From contig NC_133526.1 of the NCBI RefSeq assembly GCF_048544455.1, positions 12,726,001 through 12,790,000 of the forward strand: 64,000 nt of DNA, written 5' to 3'. Origin of the DNA: Silene latifolia (taxonomy: Eukaryota; Streptophyta; Magnoliopsida; Caryophyllales; Caryophyllaceae). Each line of letters starts with the position of its first letter. The first letter of the stretch is position 1. The notes below the pieces were generated by a model. It was not told the DNA's origin. It saw nothing but the letters and a program-made list of their open reading frames with translations, and ran no database searches. This document shows, piece by piece, positions 10,397 to 20,062 of the stretch. Both the position numbers and the translations under genes were made by a program.

Positions 10397-10964
10397 TGTT
10401 CCGGGTGTAATTTCAGAGCAGTTACTTGTTACCACCCGTGCTTGTAAAATGACGTCTTTGGTTGAATCCTCCTTGCGATCCCCTGAAACGATGAACAAAC
10501 TGAGGGCTCGGCTTTGGACCGAGCGAACTCACTCCGACGCTCAAGTCAGTAAACTTAAAGGGGTAAGTTGTTGTTACTTGGCGAAGTACGTGTTGTAGAG
10601 AGATAAAGAAGATATTACCAGATGAATAGTGTATTTTAGGTTAAATTGTGGATATCCTCCTCAATGAGAGTTGAGGAGTATTTATAGACTTTCACCTTTT
10701 GTCACGTAGTGGCCAAGTGGCTAGCAGGTGGAAAGACTGATCTACCCTCGGCCGATGGACCCATGACAGGCCGGCGGGCCCTGTTGACTCGCCGCCGAGG
10801 GGTCTTGGATATGAGTTCGCGGATGTGTGCCCCAAGGCTAGTTGCCCCAGCCGGGACCCAAGAGACAGCCGACGGTGCGTCGGTTAGCTTTGTCTAAGCC
10901 GTTGACTTGTGGATATCTTTGACCTTGCTCAATATGTTGATCGTCGGCGGGTGCGAAATATGCC

Positions 10965-10970
<6 letters not shown>
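10397..10970 (-). repeat. 5' LTR of the deleted Retand-like element
   Basis: 574 bp, TGTTCCGGGTGTAATTTC to TATGCCCCATCA on the plus strand. The minus-strand TATA box (CTATAAATACTCC) lies at about 10678-10690. Confidence 0.9.

Positions 10971-11048
<78 letters not shown>
10971..11048. repeat. (TA)n tract, right half
   Basis: 78 bp of pure TA continuing the tract at 8801-8869. Confidence 0.95.
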
Positions 11049-11051
<3 letters not shown>

Positions 11052-12408
11052 GTTCTTATAAGGCCTTGATACCATATAAGGCCCTAAGTCTTTATAAGAA
11101 TCTTGGATGGAAGGGATGGAGGGATGAGATTACATCTCAATGAAAGGCCACAAATTGATCTCCCCTAATTAGCTTCCTAACTCAATTAATCTCCCTTCTT
11201 AATCCTCCTCATTCTCATAACCCCTCTCATCCATTCATTCATTCACCCCTTTCAATAACTCACTCTCCTGATTCATTCTCTCCAACAAAAAAAACCAAAC
11301 AAAAAAAAACTAAACAAATAACAACTCTCTTCCTCCACAACAAATAAAAAAAACCCAATAAACCACAAAAACCTCCATCCTCCTCCTCACCCACGGCTCC
11401 TCCCGCCACCCTCCTTCCTCATCCCGTCACCATCCCGTCACCGCCTCCCTTTTCCTCCTTCCTTCTCGGCTCCTCCAACACCACCATCACCAAACAACCC
11501 CACTAGCCTCAAAATTGCCGCCAAACACCACCCTGCCGCGCCATCCCGACACCAAACACCACCACCGCATCTCGCAACCACCCACACACATCGCCTAAAA
11601 GCAGATCTGGGCGCGTCACCACCTCCTGCTGCCGCAACGACCACCACCGTTTTTGAATTTTTTTTTCAGATTTCGTTTGCTTTTTTCAGATTTCGTTTTT
11701 GTTTCATTTTTGTTTCATTTTTGTTGGTGCGTGCGGTTCAGAGGAATTAATTTTCAGTGTGGTCGTTCATTGTTAATTTTCATTGCTAATCAGTGTGGTC
11801 GTTCATTGTTAATTTTCATTGTTGTCGTTTTTCATTGTTGTCGTTTTTGAATTGTTTCATTGTTTATTCTCCCCTAATTAGTTTCATTTTCGTTTATTTT
11901 GTTTTTTGTTTGTTTTGTTTTATGGTTTTTGGTTCTTTTTTTGTTTTTTGTTTGTTTTCTTTTTTATATATTTTTTTTTGGAGTGTTACATAATTTTTTT
12001 GTTTTTAGATTTTGTTACATTTTTGTTATTGTTATTGTTATTGTTATTTGGTTATTTGGTTTTATTATTGTTATTTGGTTTTTTGTTTTTGTTATTATGG
12101 GTTTTTTTGGTTTTTGTTATTATTTAATTTTTTTTCAGATTTAATATTTGTTAATTAATTACGATCTTTCATATTTATTTGGTTTTTATAAAAGTTATAC
12201 TATTTACGACTAAAGTTATACACTTAAAACATTAAAGTTATACTATTTACGACTAAAGTTATACCCTTAAAACATAAAAGTTATACATTTTATGACTAAA
12301 GTTATACCCTTGAAACATTAAAGTTACAATTTTTATGACTAAAGTTATACATATTGTCGATTAAAGTTATACACTGCGTGCATTAAAGTTATACACATGA
12401 TATATAAG
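11049..12408. mobile_element. Unit C, left part (terminal repeat plus gene-free arm)
   Basis: Begins at (TA)n with CTAAGTCTTTATAAG, GGAAGGGATGGAGGGATG and GAGATTACATCTCAATG, matching the right end of unit B facing the other way. Then come ATTCATTCATTCACCCC, CTCTCC and AAAAAAACC, a CCACC-rich stretch (11380-11650), T-rich DNA (11653-12150) and a GTTATAC minisatellite. This is the same order as the left arm of unit B. The unit continues beyond the retrotransposon at 23372-24946. Its right terminal repeat is not found, probably lost at the next LTR insertion. Confidence 0.55.
12188..12400. repeat. GTTATAC minisatellite of unit C (left of insertion)
   Basis: About 10 units of AAAGTTATACxxTTTACGACT and CTTAAAACATT variants, 19-24 bp. 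It is interrupted by the insertion at 12409 and resumes with the GGACTAAAGTTATACAA type at 23515. Confidence 0.85.
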
Positions 12409-12977
12409 TGTTCCGGGTGTAATTCCAGAGCAGGTATTTGTTACCACTCGTAGCTTGTGGAACGATGTCCTTGCTTGAATCCTCCTTCGATCTCTCCTGA
12501 AACGATGAACAAACTGAGGGCTCGGCTTTGGCCGAGCGTACTCACTCCGACGCTCAAGTCAGTAAACTTAGAGAGGTAAGTTGTTGTTACTTGGCTAAAC
12601 GTGTATTGTAGAGAGATAGGGAAGATATTACCAGATGAATAGTGGTTATTAGGTTAATTTGTGGATCCTTTCCTCAATGAAGGTTGAGGAGTATTTATAG
12701 ACTTTCACCTTTTGTCACGTAGTGGCCAAGTGGCCAAGTGGCTGGCAGGTGGAAAGACCGTTCTACCCTCGGCCGATGGACCTATGGCAGGCTGGCCGAG
12801 GGGTCTTGGATATGAGTACGCGGATATGTGCCCCGGGCGTAGTTGCCAAAGCCGAGACCAGTGACAGACCGATGGGCTTCATCGGCTAGGCCTGTCTAAG
12901 TTGTTGACTTTGCTGTGGATGCCCTTGACCTTGCTTAATATGTTGACTTGGTCAGTGGTGCAGAATATGCCCCATCA
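12409..12977 (-). repeat. 3' LTR of the Retand-like element
   Basis: 569 bp; plus-strand ends TGTTCCGGGTGTAATTCC and ATATGCCCCATCA. It differs from the right LTR by few changes visible by eye (for example around 12835-12900). A minus-strand TATA box lies at 12692-12699. Confidence 0.95.
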
Positions 12978-12996
12978 ATTTGCCCCCAGCGTAGTC
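12978..12996 (-). other. Polypurine tract of the Retand-like element
   Basis: Read on the minus strand, GCTGGGGGCAAAT directly precedes the LTR start TGATGGGGCATATTC. It is the expected plus-strand primer position for an element transcribed on the minus strand. The same junction occurs in the copies ending at 9450 and starting at 27344. Confidence 0.7.
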
Positions 12997-13463
12997 TATG
13001 CCGTGGTATGGGCTCCGATGTATGTTGAGCGTATATTCTGCGTAAGTACTTTTGCAAAATTTTTGGTATCGGCTTCTTCCGATCCATCGGCGTGGTTCTT
13101 GTTAGGCCGTACCATATCCCCCCTCCACATGGATGCGTAAAGGGCATCCGATGTGGAAAAGAATATGACGCTGGCCGAGACCCGGGGTGAGAGTGCCGTT
13201 GTTTTTGATTGCCCCGTGGTGCTTCCTAGCTTGGTTGGTCATGTGGCCGGCGGAGACCAGATACCTAGGAATTTGTTGAGGAAGATGAATAGGCGAGGAG
13301 ATGTGAATGGGCGTGTTGAAGACGCTTGGTCACTGTTGCATTGATTGCCGTTCAACTGTTGCAACGATTGACATTCCGTGGTTGCATGTCTGACACGTGT
13401 CATTCTCGATTGGTGACGCTTCATGGGTCATGCCCGATTGGTCCTTCTTCATGGGCTTTTTCC

Positions 13464-13470
13464 TATAAAT
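13464..13470 (+). promoter_or_regulatory. TATA box of the reverse-strand gene
   Basis: CCTATAAATAGGGCAG, about 190 bp before the ATG at 13662. The same box is kept in the deleted copies at about 9933 (plus strand) and about 26842 (minus strand), so the element carries its own promoter for this gene, separate from the LTR. Confidence 0.7.
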
Positions 13471-13661
13471 AGGGCAGTTATTCCGTGATTTTGGCCACCA
13501 ATTTCATTTCTCAAATTTTCTCCAAAATCTTCATCTTTCTAAACTTTCAAGAGCTTTCTTTTCTTCCAATCTTCAGAGTCTTTGATCCGGCGAGTGTTTT
13601 TTCTTTTAAGGTAAACAAACAAACCTTTTCATTTCTTATTTCGTTAGTAATTGCTGTGAAC

Positions 13662-16087
13662 ATGTCTTCTGCTGATGCCGGGACTAGTACCTCTGCGCCG
13701 GGGGGTTCCCCGTCGCGTCTTGATGAGGAGGGGGTACTAGAAGCCATCCCGCTAAGGTTTGGGGGCCCTAGGCCTCCTTCTCCCGTAGCTGTTCTGCCCA
13801 TTTTGGAGGAATGGGAGGATGAGGATGGTGATGCCGATGAGGATGATGATGAGAGAATTCCTTCTGATGGTGGGAGGCAGATTATCACGGATCACGGCGA
13901 GGCCTGCACGACTGGTCTTGACCGTGTCTGGACTAATAAATTCGCCAGCTCCTCCGGTGGGACTCTTTTCGGAGGTCATTTCTTCTTTGGCGAGGGGTAT
14001 AAAATCGTTATTCCTGAGGAGGGTCAAGCGGTCTGTTGCCCTCCCCCTGGTCATATCGGTGTATATATCAGGCACCTGGAGTATGGGCTCCGGTTTCCTT
14101 TGAACGAACACGTCGCGGCCATCATAAAGGCTATGAACGTTGCCGTGGCCCAACTGCATCCGTTGGCCATGAGGACGATAGTTGGCTTTGTGTGGCTCTG
14201 TCTCTTCAAGGGGGAGACCCCTACGGTGAACTTATTCCGCCGACTCCATAGTCTTCGGCCGTCGAAAGCCGGTAAAGTGGGGTGGTATAGCGTACAGACG
14301 GAGCCAGGCTATGTCTCCGTGAACAAGCTTACTTCTTGCAAAGACTGGCAACGGCGATGGGTGTACGTCCAAGTGCCGGAGGACTACCCATTGCCTCGGT
14401 CTTTCCGAGCCCCGTTTACTTACGGTGTGAGGACCGGAAGAATACGAGAAATGTACCTCCGGGGTAAGGTTAAGATGGACGCTTCGTTGGTCCCCCTTAC
14501 CGCGGATGAGAAGCGGGCGATGCATTTGTTTGACGCTGAGAAAGGATGGCTGCCCCCGACTCAGATCATTCTTCAAGACGAGCTGCTTTGCCGCGTCGGC
14601 CTCATACCGGCCCTCAACCAGGGTGAGTGGGGTCGGTGTGAGGCCCACCTTTGCTTGCTATATTCCTGTTTTTGGAGCCTTGTTTTACTTCTTTTGTGTA
14701 ACTTTTTGTTTGATTTCTTGCAGATCGGTTTGGTCAGGATCTGTCTGAGAGGGACTTGGAGAGGTTAGGGCTTGACAAGGACGGGAAAGTCGTTCAGCGG
14801 CGTCCTACGGCTGATTTTCGTGATCGTAGACTGGCCCCCAACGAACTTATGGACAAGCAGACGAGGGGGTTGGATCAGGAGACGGCCCAAGCTCAGGTTC
14901 TCGGAGGCGTGCCGAAGAGATCAAGGAAGGCAGCGTCCAAGTTGACGGCGGCGTCAGTGTCTGCTCCCTCTTCGACCCCAGTGGTGCAGAAGGATCATGT
15001 GGAGGTCATCGACATCCTTGAGGGGGTGGTGACCGTTGCTAAGGATCCTTCTCCTCAAAAGAAGAGAAAAGAGTCGCCGTCTGCTTCTACCGTTGCCGGG
15101 GAGAAGCATGCCTCAACCAGCCCTCCAACTAAGAGGGTCCAAACTGGTACGGATCTAACTTGTGGTTCGGATTTAGCCGGTTCGCTGGGCATTCCTGATG
15201 ACAGACTTTCTGATGTGTCAATGCATGGTGACATGGATGCCCTGTGTAAATTTTTTGTAGATCCATCGTCGACAGCCGGCGTTCTAACTGAACGGCAATC
15301 AGGGAAGCAGCCTGAGAAGGTTATTGAGAAGGCGGGTGATAGAAATATCACCGTTGACTCCTCAGCTCAGAAAATTTCTCCCACCGAGCTCGTGGCGGAG
15401 GGTGAGAAAATATATAAGAGGTTGGCGAAGTGGATCCGTCTAGCCGGCTCCCACGTCATGGAGCAGGAAAAGGCCATGGCCCAATCTGGGCCACTGATCA
15501 CAAAGCTTAAGCTTGATCTCTCTGCTGCGAGGAGGGAGACCGGGAAGGCTAAGCGGGATCTCCTTGCTGCCGAGAAGCGTGTGGAGGAAGCTGAGAAGCT
15601 GCTGAGGGCCGAGAGGGCCAAAGTTGAGGATGCTGATGGCGCCATGGCCAAGATGATGGAGGAGCGGGACAGATATAAGGGCGCCTACGACACTGTGGTT
15701 GCCAAGAGGGACGAGTGGGAGGATCTGCATTCCCGAGCGGTGACGGAGGCGCTCAGGGACACACAGGCTATCCTTGCTCAAAAAGAGAAGGATATTGAAA
15801 TGCTTCAAGATGATCTCCTCCCTAAAATGTGCGTCCAATTCAGGGACCAGGCCGAGGAGGCGACCAGGGAGGCAATCAGAAAGCTCATCCCCGACGGCTC
15901 CTTCCCGTGGGATAAATTTGACCAGCTCTTGGATGAGATGGCTGATGCTGCGGAAGCAGCGGCTGTGGAGAAGGCGGAGGCCGAAAAGGAGGCTGAGAGG
16001 CTAAAGGCGCTTGAAAATGTCGAGCCTTCTCTTGAGCCAGCTACCAAAGATGCTGCTGCCTCTGATGGAGGGCAGCAACAGGCATAG
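13662..16087 (+). CDS. Tat reverse-strand gene: gypsy-type Transposase_28-like protein, 774 aa
   Basis: Exon 1 is 13662-14622 and exon 2 is 14724-16087; the intron 14623-14723 begins GTGAGT and ends TTGCAG, and joining the exons keeps the frame (2,325 bases with stop). Residues 1-75 are acidic and Pro/Ser-rich (EEWEDEDGDADEDDDE). Residues about 115-185 carry GHIGVYIRHLEYGLRFPL and AVAQLHPLAMRTIVGF, the signature of the putative gypsy-type domain (PF04195-like). Residues about 470-740 form a long coiled coil (LDLSAARRETGKAKRDLLAA and onward) rich in Glu, Lys and Ala. Its role is unknown; such genes are a recurring extra in Tat elements and read against gag-pol. It has its own TATA box at 13464. 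It is fully open while gag-pol is broken. I chose the ATG at 13662 because the truncated copies preserve the same start context. Confidence 0.85.
14623..14723 (+). other. Intron of the reverse-strand gene
   Basis: 101 bp, donor CAGG|GTGAGT, T-rich tract and acceptor TTGCAG|AT. It interrupts a codon after its first base (GAT, Asp). The deleted copy at 24947-28080 keeps the donor side at about 25640-25675. Confidence 0.8.
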
Positions 16088-16480
16088 GGAGACGGGCGGT
16101 CGTCACCAGACTCACCCGGCATCTCGGATAGCTTTAGCTGTTCGGGGGCCAACTATTGAGCCTTTCCTCCCTGCCAACTTTTGGCGCTTCAATTGATATG
16201 CTTGTAACCTTTTGCTTTTCTTTTCCTTGTTTGTAAAAACTTTCTTGGTAGGTTGTGTTTAGGCTTACCCCTATGGGGACGGCCGTCGTCTGTATTCTTC
16301 TTTCAATTATTTTTAACAAAGTTTATCCTATTGGCCTTTGGCTTGGCCGAGGCTTTGATCACAATTCTTTGTTTGTCTTCTTGCGTTATTAATTGAGTGC
16401 CTTCGTTTTTACCTTTGGTATGGCCGAGTCAGTTTGAATGCATATCTCAACTGTGTAACATCTTTGATGTATTGACCGAT
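16088..16480. other. Region between reverse-strand gene and tandem repeat
   Basis: Contains the 3' end region of the plus-strand gene (TTTTCTTTTCCTTG, TTTGTAAAAAC) and GGCTTGGCCGAGGC-type words related to the tandem repeat. No other gene. Confidence 0.5.
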
Positions 16481-16866
16481 GTGTCCCCGTCGCTCTCGGC
16501 GAGTGGCCGAGGTAATCGGGGTTACGGCTCGATAGCATTTCTTCTGGCGTATCGGTCGTAGTGTCTCCGTCGCTCTCGGCAAGTAGCCGAGGTAATCGGG
16601 GTTACGGCTCGATAGCAATTCTTCTAGCATACCGGTCGTTGTGTCCCCGTCGCTCTCGGCAAGTAGCCGAGGTAATCGGGGTTACGGCTCGATAGCAATT
16701 CTTCTAGCATACCGGTCGTTGTGTCCCCGTCGCTCTCGGCAAGTAGCCGAGGTAATCGGGGTTACGGCTCGATAGCAATTCTTCTAGCATACCGGTCGTT
16801 GTGTCCCCGTCGCTCTCGGCAAGTAGCCGAGGTAATCGGGGTTACGACTCGATAGCAATTCTTCTT
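16481..16866. repeat. 80-bp tandem repeat, 4.8 copies, between the convergent genes
   Basis: Copies start at 16481, 16561, 16641, 16721 and 16801, each with GTGTCCCCGTCGCTCTCGGC, GTAGCCGAGGTAATCGGGG and CTCGATAGCAATTCTTCT. Copies 3 and 4 are identical over the full unit; the last differs by one base (GTTACGACTC) and breaks off. The first copy is the most diverged. A tandem repeat at this place is characteristic of Retand. Confidence 0.95.
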
Positions 16867-16975
16867 TTTGGGTGGCAATTATGGAGGGGACAAGCACTTG
16901 GATGGAAAACTTGGTTGTTTCTTCATTTATGATCACGCGTTGGGGTGTCCACATTGGGTTTGGACACCTCCGCCG

Positions 16976-18067
16976 CTATACAAAGTACTTTCTTAAGTTG
17001 TCGGTGTTCCAATGGCTCATCAAAGGCACACCCTCCAAGTCTGTCAGCCGGTATGTACCCGGCCTCATTTCTTCAACCACCTTGTAGGGACCCTCCCAGT
17101 TGGCCGTTAGTTTACCATGAATATTTCCTTTGTTGGTGGCGGCCGACTTTCTTAGGACTAGGTCTCCCACTTTTAAGTCCCTTTTGTGGACTCTTCGGTT
17201 GTAGGCTCTTTTCATCCGGTTTTGATATACTGCCAAGTTGAGGCGTGTTTGTATCTCGGCTTTCTTCGACCGAGGTCTAGGGAGGCTTTCGGGCCTTCCT
17301 CGTTTTCAATCAAGGGTTAAAGGTAGCCGTTACGAATGTTGGCACCGTCGCTTCAATTGGTAGGACTGCTTCGGAACCGTAGACTAAGTGGAAGGGGGTG
17401 TACCCCGTTGCTTCTTTTTCCGTGGTCCGTAGGGACCACAAGACGCCGGGTAGTTCATCGGCCCATCTTCCTTTAAGGTCTTCCACTGTCTTCTTCAAAC
17501 CATTGAGGATCGTCTTATTGGCTGCTTCCGCCTGTCCGTTGCTCTGTGGGTGGCAGACGGAGGAGTATGCATACTTGATGCCAAGCTCTTCTAACCAGTT
17601 CATTATCAGGTCACTCCAAAATTCTCGGCCGTGGTCAAATACCATGACTTGGGGCAATCCAAAACGGGTTATAACATTTTCCCATTACCTTTCGACGGCC
17701 ACCGTGGGTCTTCGCGTCTTCGCTACAACTTCAACCCATTTGGTGAAGTAATCAACGGCGACGATCAAGAACTTCCTTCCTCCGGAGGCCGTTGGAAATG
17801 GCCCTAGCATATCCATCCCCCACTGCGCGAAAGGAAGGGGGCTAAGCACCGGTTGCAGGTCTCGGGAAGGAGCGTGTATCACCGGGGAATGCATCTGGCA
17901 GTTCGTGCACTTCTTGGTCTTCGTTCCGAGTCTTGAAGCATGGTGGGCCAGAAGTAGCCGGCTCGGAGAGCTTTGTGGGCTAGTGTTCTTGCCCCCATGT
18001 GGTGTCCGCATATGCCCTCGTGAATCTCTGTCACAAGATTAGCTCTGCGTCGGTCGGACCGACACAT
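16976..18067 (-). pseudogene. Integrase region of Tat pol (broken)
   Basis: Read in order on the minus strand. The zinc-finger part is at 18067-17879 (GHHMGARTLAHKALRAGYFW) and 18011-17900 (CTNCQ). The core is at about 17850-17420 with WGMDMLGPFP and AVDYFTKWVE (first Asp), FDHGREF (second Asp) and HPQSNGQAEAANKTIL (Glu). The C-terminal domain is at 17236-16976 with WEGPYKVVEE, the GPY/F-type motif of Ty3/gypsy integrases. The acidic triad is therefore visible, but the frame changes at least between 18067/18011, 17685/17657 and 17310/17236. No chromodomain follows, as expected for Tat. It lies directly upstream of the 80-bp tandem repeat. Confidence 0.9.
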
Positions 18068-18752
18068 TTCAAGAGTGGTCTTATTACGGACCTTCTGTAC
18101 AGTTCCCCTTCGAACACTAAGTACCTGGCGGCGATCCTTTTTATCTTGGCCGAGAGATTGCGGTCCTCCGGCAACTCACTTGTAACTTTGTATTTCATTA
18201 TCGGAGTCATCCACGTTGTCTCGGTCTCTACGTTGCCCATCATGCCGACGTCCTCAGTGATACTCTTCGTATTCCTGATATCTACCAAAGACGGTTGGTT
18301 CGGTGACATTCTTGATGGTTGAGCTGGCAAGTTTTGAGAGAGCGTCGGCTCGGTTGTTCTCAGATCTGGGAACGCATTGGATTTGGAAAGATTTCAATTT
18401 TGCTATGTCGGCTTTTACCCTTTCCAGGTATCTCACCATCCCGTCGTCCCGAGCCTCAAACTCCCCTCTGATTTGGTTAGTAACCAACGGTGAGTCCATT
18501 TTTTTAACACAATGTGTTCTCGCTCTCCGCAGCCCTAGCTAGCTCGACTCCGGTTATCACCGCCTCGTATTCGGACTTGTTGTTCGAGGCCGAGAAGGTG
18601 AATTTCAAGGCATTCGAACTCGTCCCCGTTTGGGCTGATGATAAGGATGCCGGCCCCCGAGCTGTTCGTCGTGGAGGAGCCGTCGGTGTAAACCTCCCAT
18701 ACACCTGGGTTTGGTTCTTCTTGATACGTGCATTCGGCCAGGAAATCTGCAA
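18031..18752 (-). pseudogene. C-terminal part of the added RNase H and linker to integrase (broken)
   Basis: Pieces at 18752-18504, 18499-18254 and 18330-18031. The first two carry the distal half of the added RNase H: NNKSEYEAVITGVELARAAE, then LVTNQIRGEFEARDDGMVRY, then SENNRADALSKLASS, where the late Asp of the fold is expected. The third piece (LPEDRNLSAKIKRIAARYLV) is the linker that precedes the integrase zinc finger in Tat pol. A frameshift at about 18500 disrupts the segment between the second and third acidic residues. Confidence 0.85.
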
Positions 18753-19351
18753 GTGCTTGCCCCTTTATCGAAGGCCTTGGTTTGTACTGAATGCCGAAGC
18801 CAGAGAGTTCCACTGCCCATTTGATAAGCCTACCGGATTGTTCGAATTTCTCCAAATCTTTTTCCAAAGGCTGGTCGATTAGGACCGTCACGGGATGAGC
18901 GTCGAAGTAGGGTTTTAACTTCCTTGCGACAATGACGACGGCGAAAGCTGCTTTTTCAATTAGTGGGTAATTTCTCTCGGCGGGCAACAGTGTATGGCTG
19001 ACAAAGAAGATTGGGTGTTGCTGTTTGTCTTCTTCCCTGATGATCACGGCACTGACCGTGGCCGAGGTAATTGCTATGTATAGGTATAGCGTCTCCCCTA
19101 GTATCGGCACAGACGAGTTGGGAGAGTCTCGAAGATGAGCTTTTAGTTGCTTGAAAGCGTGCTCTTTCCTCCCCCCAGCTGAAGTCTTTATTCCCCTTCA
19201 ACACTTTGAAGAATGGGGTGCTCTTGTCGGCTGACCGAGAGATGAAACGGGCGAGAGCCGCCATTCTCCCGGTCAGCATCATAACCTCTTTTCGATTCCT
19301 TGGTTCCGGCAGGTCTAGGATTGCTCGGACTTTGTCCTGGATTGGCATCAA
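18535..19351 (-). pseudogene. RT connection, RNase H and start of the added RNase H (broken)
   Basis: 19351-18956 covers the RT thumb and connection (LTGRMAALARFISRSADKST). 19110-18535 has LYLYIAITSATVSAVIIREE, the beginning of the resident RNase H, then HPVTVLIDQPLEKDLEK and GRLIKWAVELSGFGIQYKPR. It then passes straight into VWEVYTDGSSTTNSSGAG, the first motif of the added RNase H (acidic Asp in YTDGSS). The arrangement RT, RNase H, added RNase H, integrase is the usual Tat order. The two reading frames overlap with a shift at about 19110-19150, so the protein is not made intact. Confidence 0.9.
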
Positions 19352-20034
19352 TGCCTCGCACCGACAAGTACACCTAGGAATTTACCTGCCCGGACACCGA
19401 AGTTGCATTTCATTGGGTTGAGCTTCATCTTGTATTTCCTTAGTGAACAAAATGTCTCGTGTAAATCGGCCAAGTGCTCGCTGTCAGACTTGCTCTTTAC
19501 AATAGCATCATCGACGTAAGCCTCAATGTTCCGTCCTTTTTGATTTTGGAACACTTTGTCCACCAGCCTTGTGTACGTTGCTCCGGCGTTCTTCAAACCA
19601 AACGGCATCATTTTGTACATGTATGTGCCGTTAGCAGTGATAAATGCGCATTTAGGCATGTCTTCCTCGGCCATGAATACCCGTTGATACCCTGAGAAGG
19701 CGTCCGGCGGGCTCGATGGTGTAGTTGCCGTGGCGTCAATTAAACTATCTATTCGAGGCAAGGGATAACAATCTTTGGGGCATGCTTTATTAAGGTTGGT
19801 AAAGTCTACACACATTCTCCATGCCCCCGATGACTTCTTCACCATTACAACATTGGCTAACCACTCGGGATAAGTACAAGGCATGATGAAGCCCGCCGAT
19901 AGTAATTTATCTACTTCGGCTTTGATGGCCTCATCCTTCTCGGCTGAGGAGTTCCTCATTCTCTGCTTGACTGGGCGAGCGGTGGAGAGTACGTTCAGCT
20001 TGTGAATAATCACCTCCCGGCTCACACCTGGCAT
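19348..20034 (-). pseudogene. Reverse transcriptase core of Tat pol
   Basis: 229 codons. KKSSGAWRMCVDFTNLNKAC carries the first catalytic Asp (MCVDF), followed by MPFGLKNAGATYTRLVDKVF and EAYVDDAIVKSK with the YVDD active site at about 19507-19521. The upstream AEMPGVSREVIIHKLNV is the usual Tat lead-in to RT. One Ser/Pro-rich stretch after SLIDATA (about residues 98-106) replaces the normal sequence and may reflect a local frame slip. The frame joins the connection and RNase H part with a shift at 19350. This copy is part of a broken polyprotein. Confidence 0.92.
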
Positions 20035-20062
20035 CTCGGCCGCTGAGTAGGCGAAAACATCT

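Larger units (their letters stand above)
8870..10970 (-). mobile_element. Internally deleted Retand-like LTR element in (TA)n
   Basis: LTRs at 8870-9450 and 10397-10970 flank only 946 bp. The internal part keeps the end next to the 3' LTR (9451-10121), the first ~270 bp of the reverse-strand gene, and then jumps straight to the PBS region GACGGCGCCAAT at 10385-10396. All of gag, pol and the rest of the reverse-strand gene are gone. The flanks read TATAT on both sides, consistent with a 5-bp target duplication in TA repeats, although TA repeats make this weak proof. Orientation follows the 12409-23366 element (5' LTR on the right). It cannot move by itself. Confidence 0.85.

Noticed and set aside
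10907..11143. Frame with a long Ile-Tyr run
   Set aside because: It is the (TA)n microsatellite translated.
11653..12144. Phe/Leu/Val-rich frames that look like membrane proteins
   Set aside because: T-rich low-complexity DNA; all three frames give hydrophobic strings.
13485..13661. Longer N terminus for the reverse-strand gene (upstream in-frame codons)
   Set aside because: The sequence lies in the 5' leader just after the TATA box, and the truncated copies conserve the start at the later ATG.
14623..14768. Read-through of exon 1 past GTGAGT as coding
   Set aside because: Good donor and acceptor, T-rich tract, and the joined frame continues the protein; the read-through end is Leu/Phe-rich and unlike relatives.
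16872..17241. Plus-strand frames opposite to integrase
   Set aside because: Shadows of the minus-strand integrase C-terminal region, no domain of their own.
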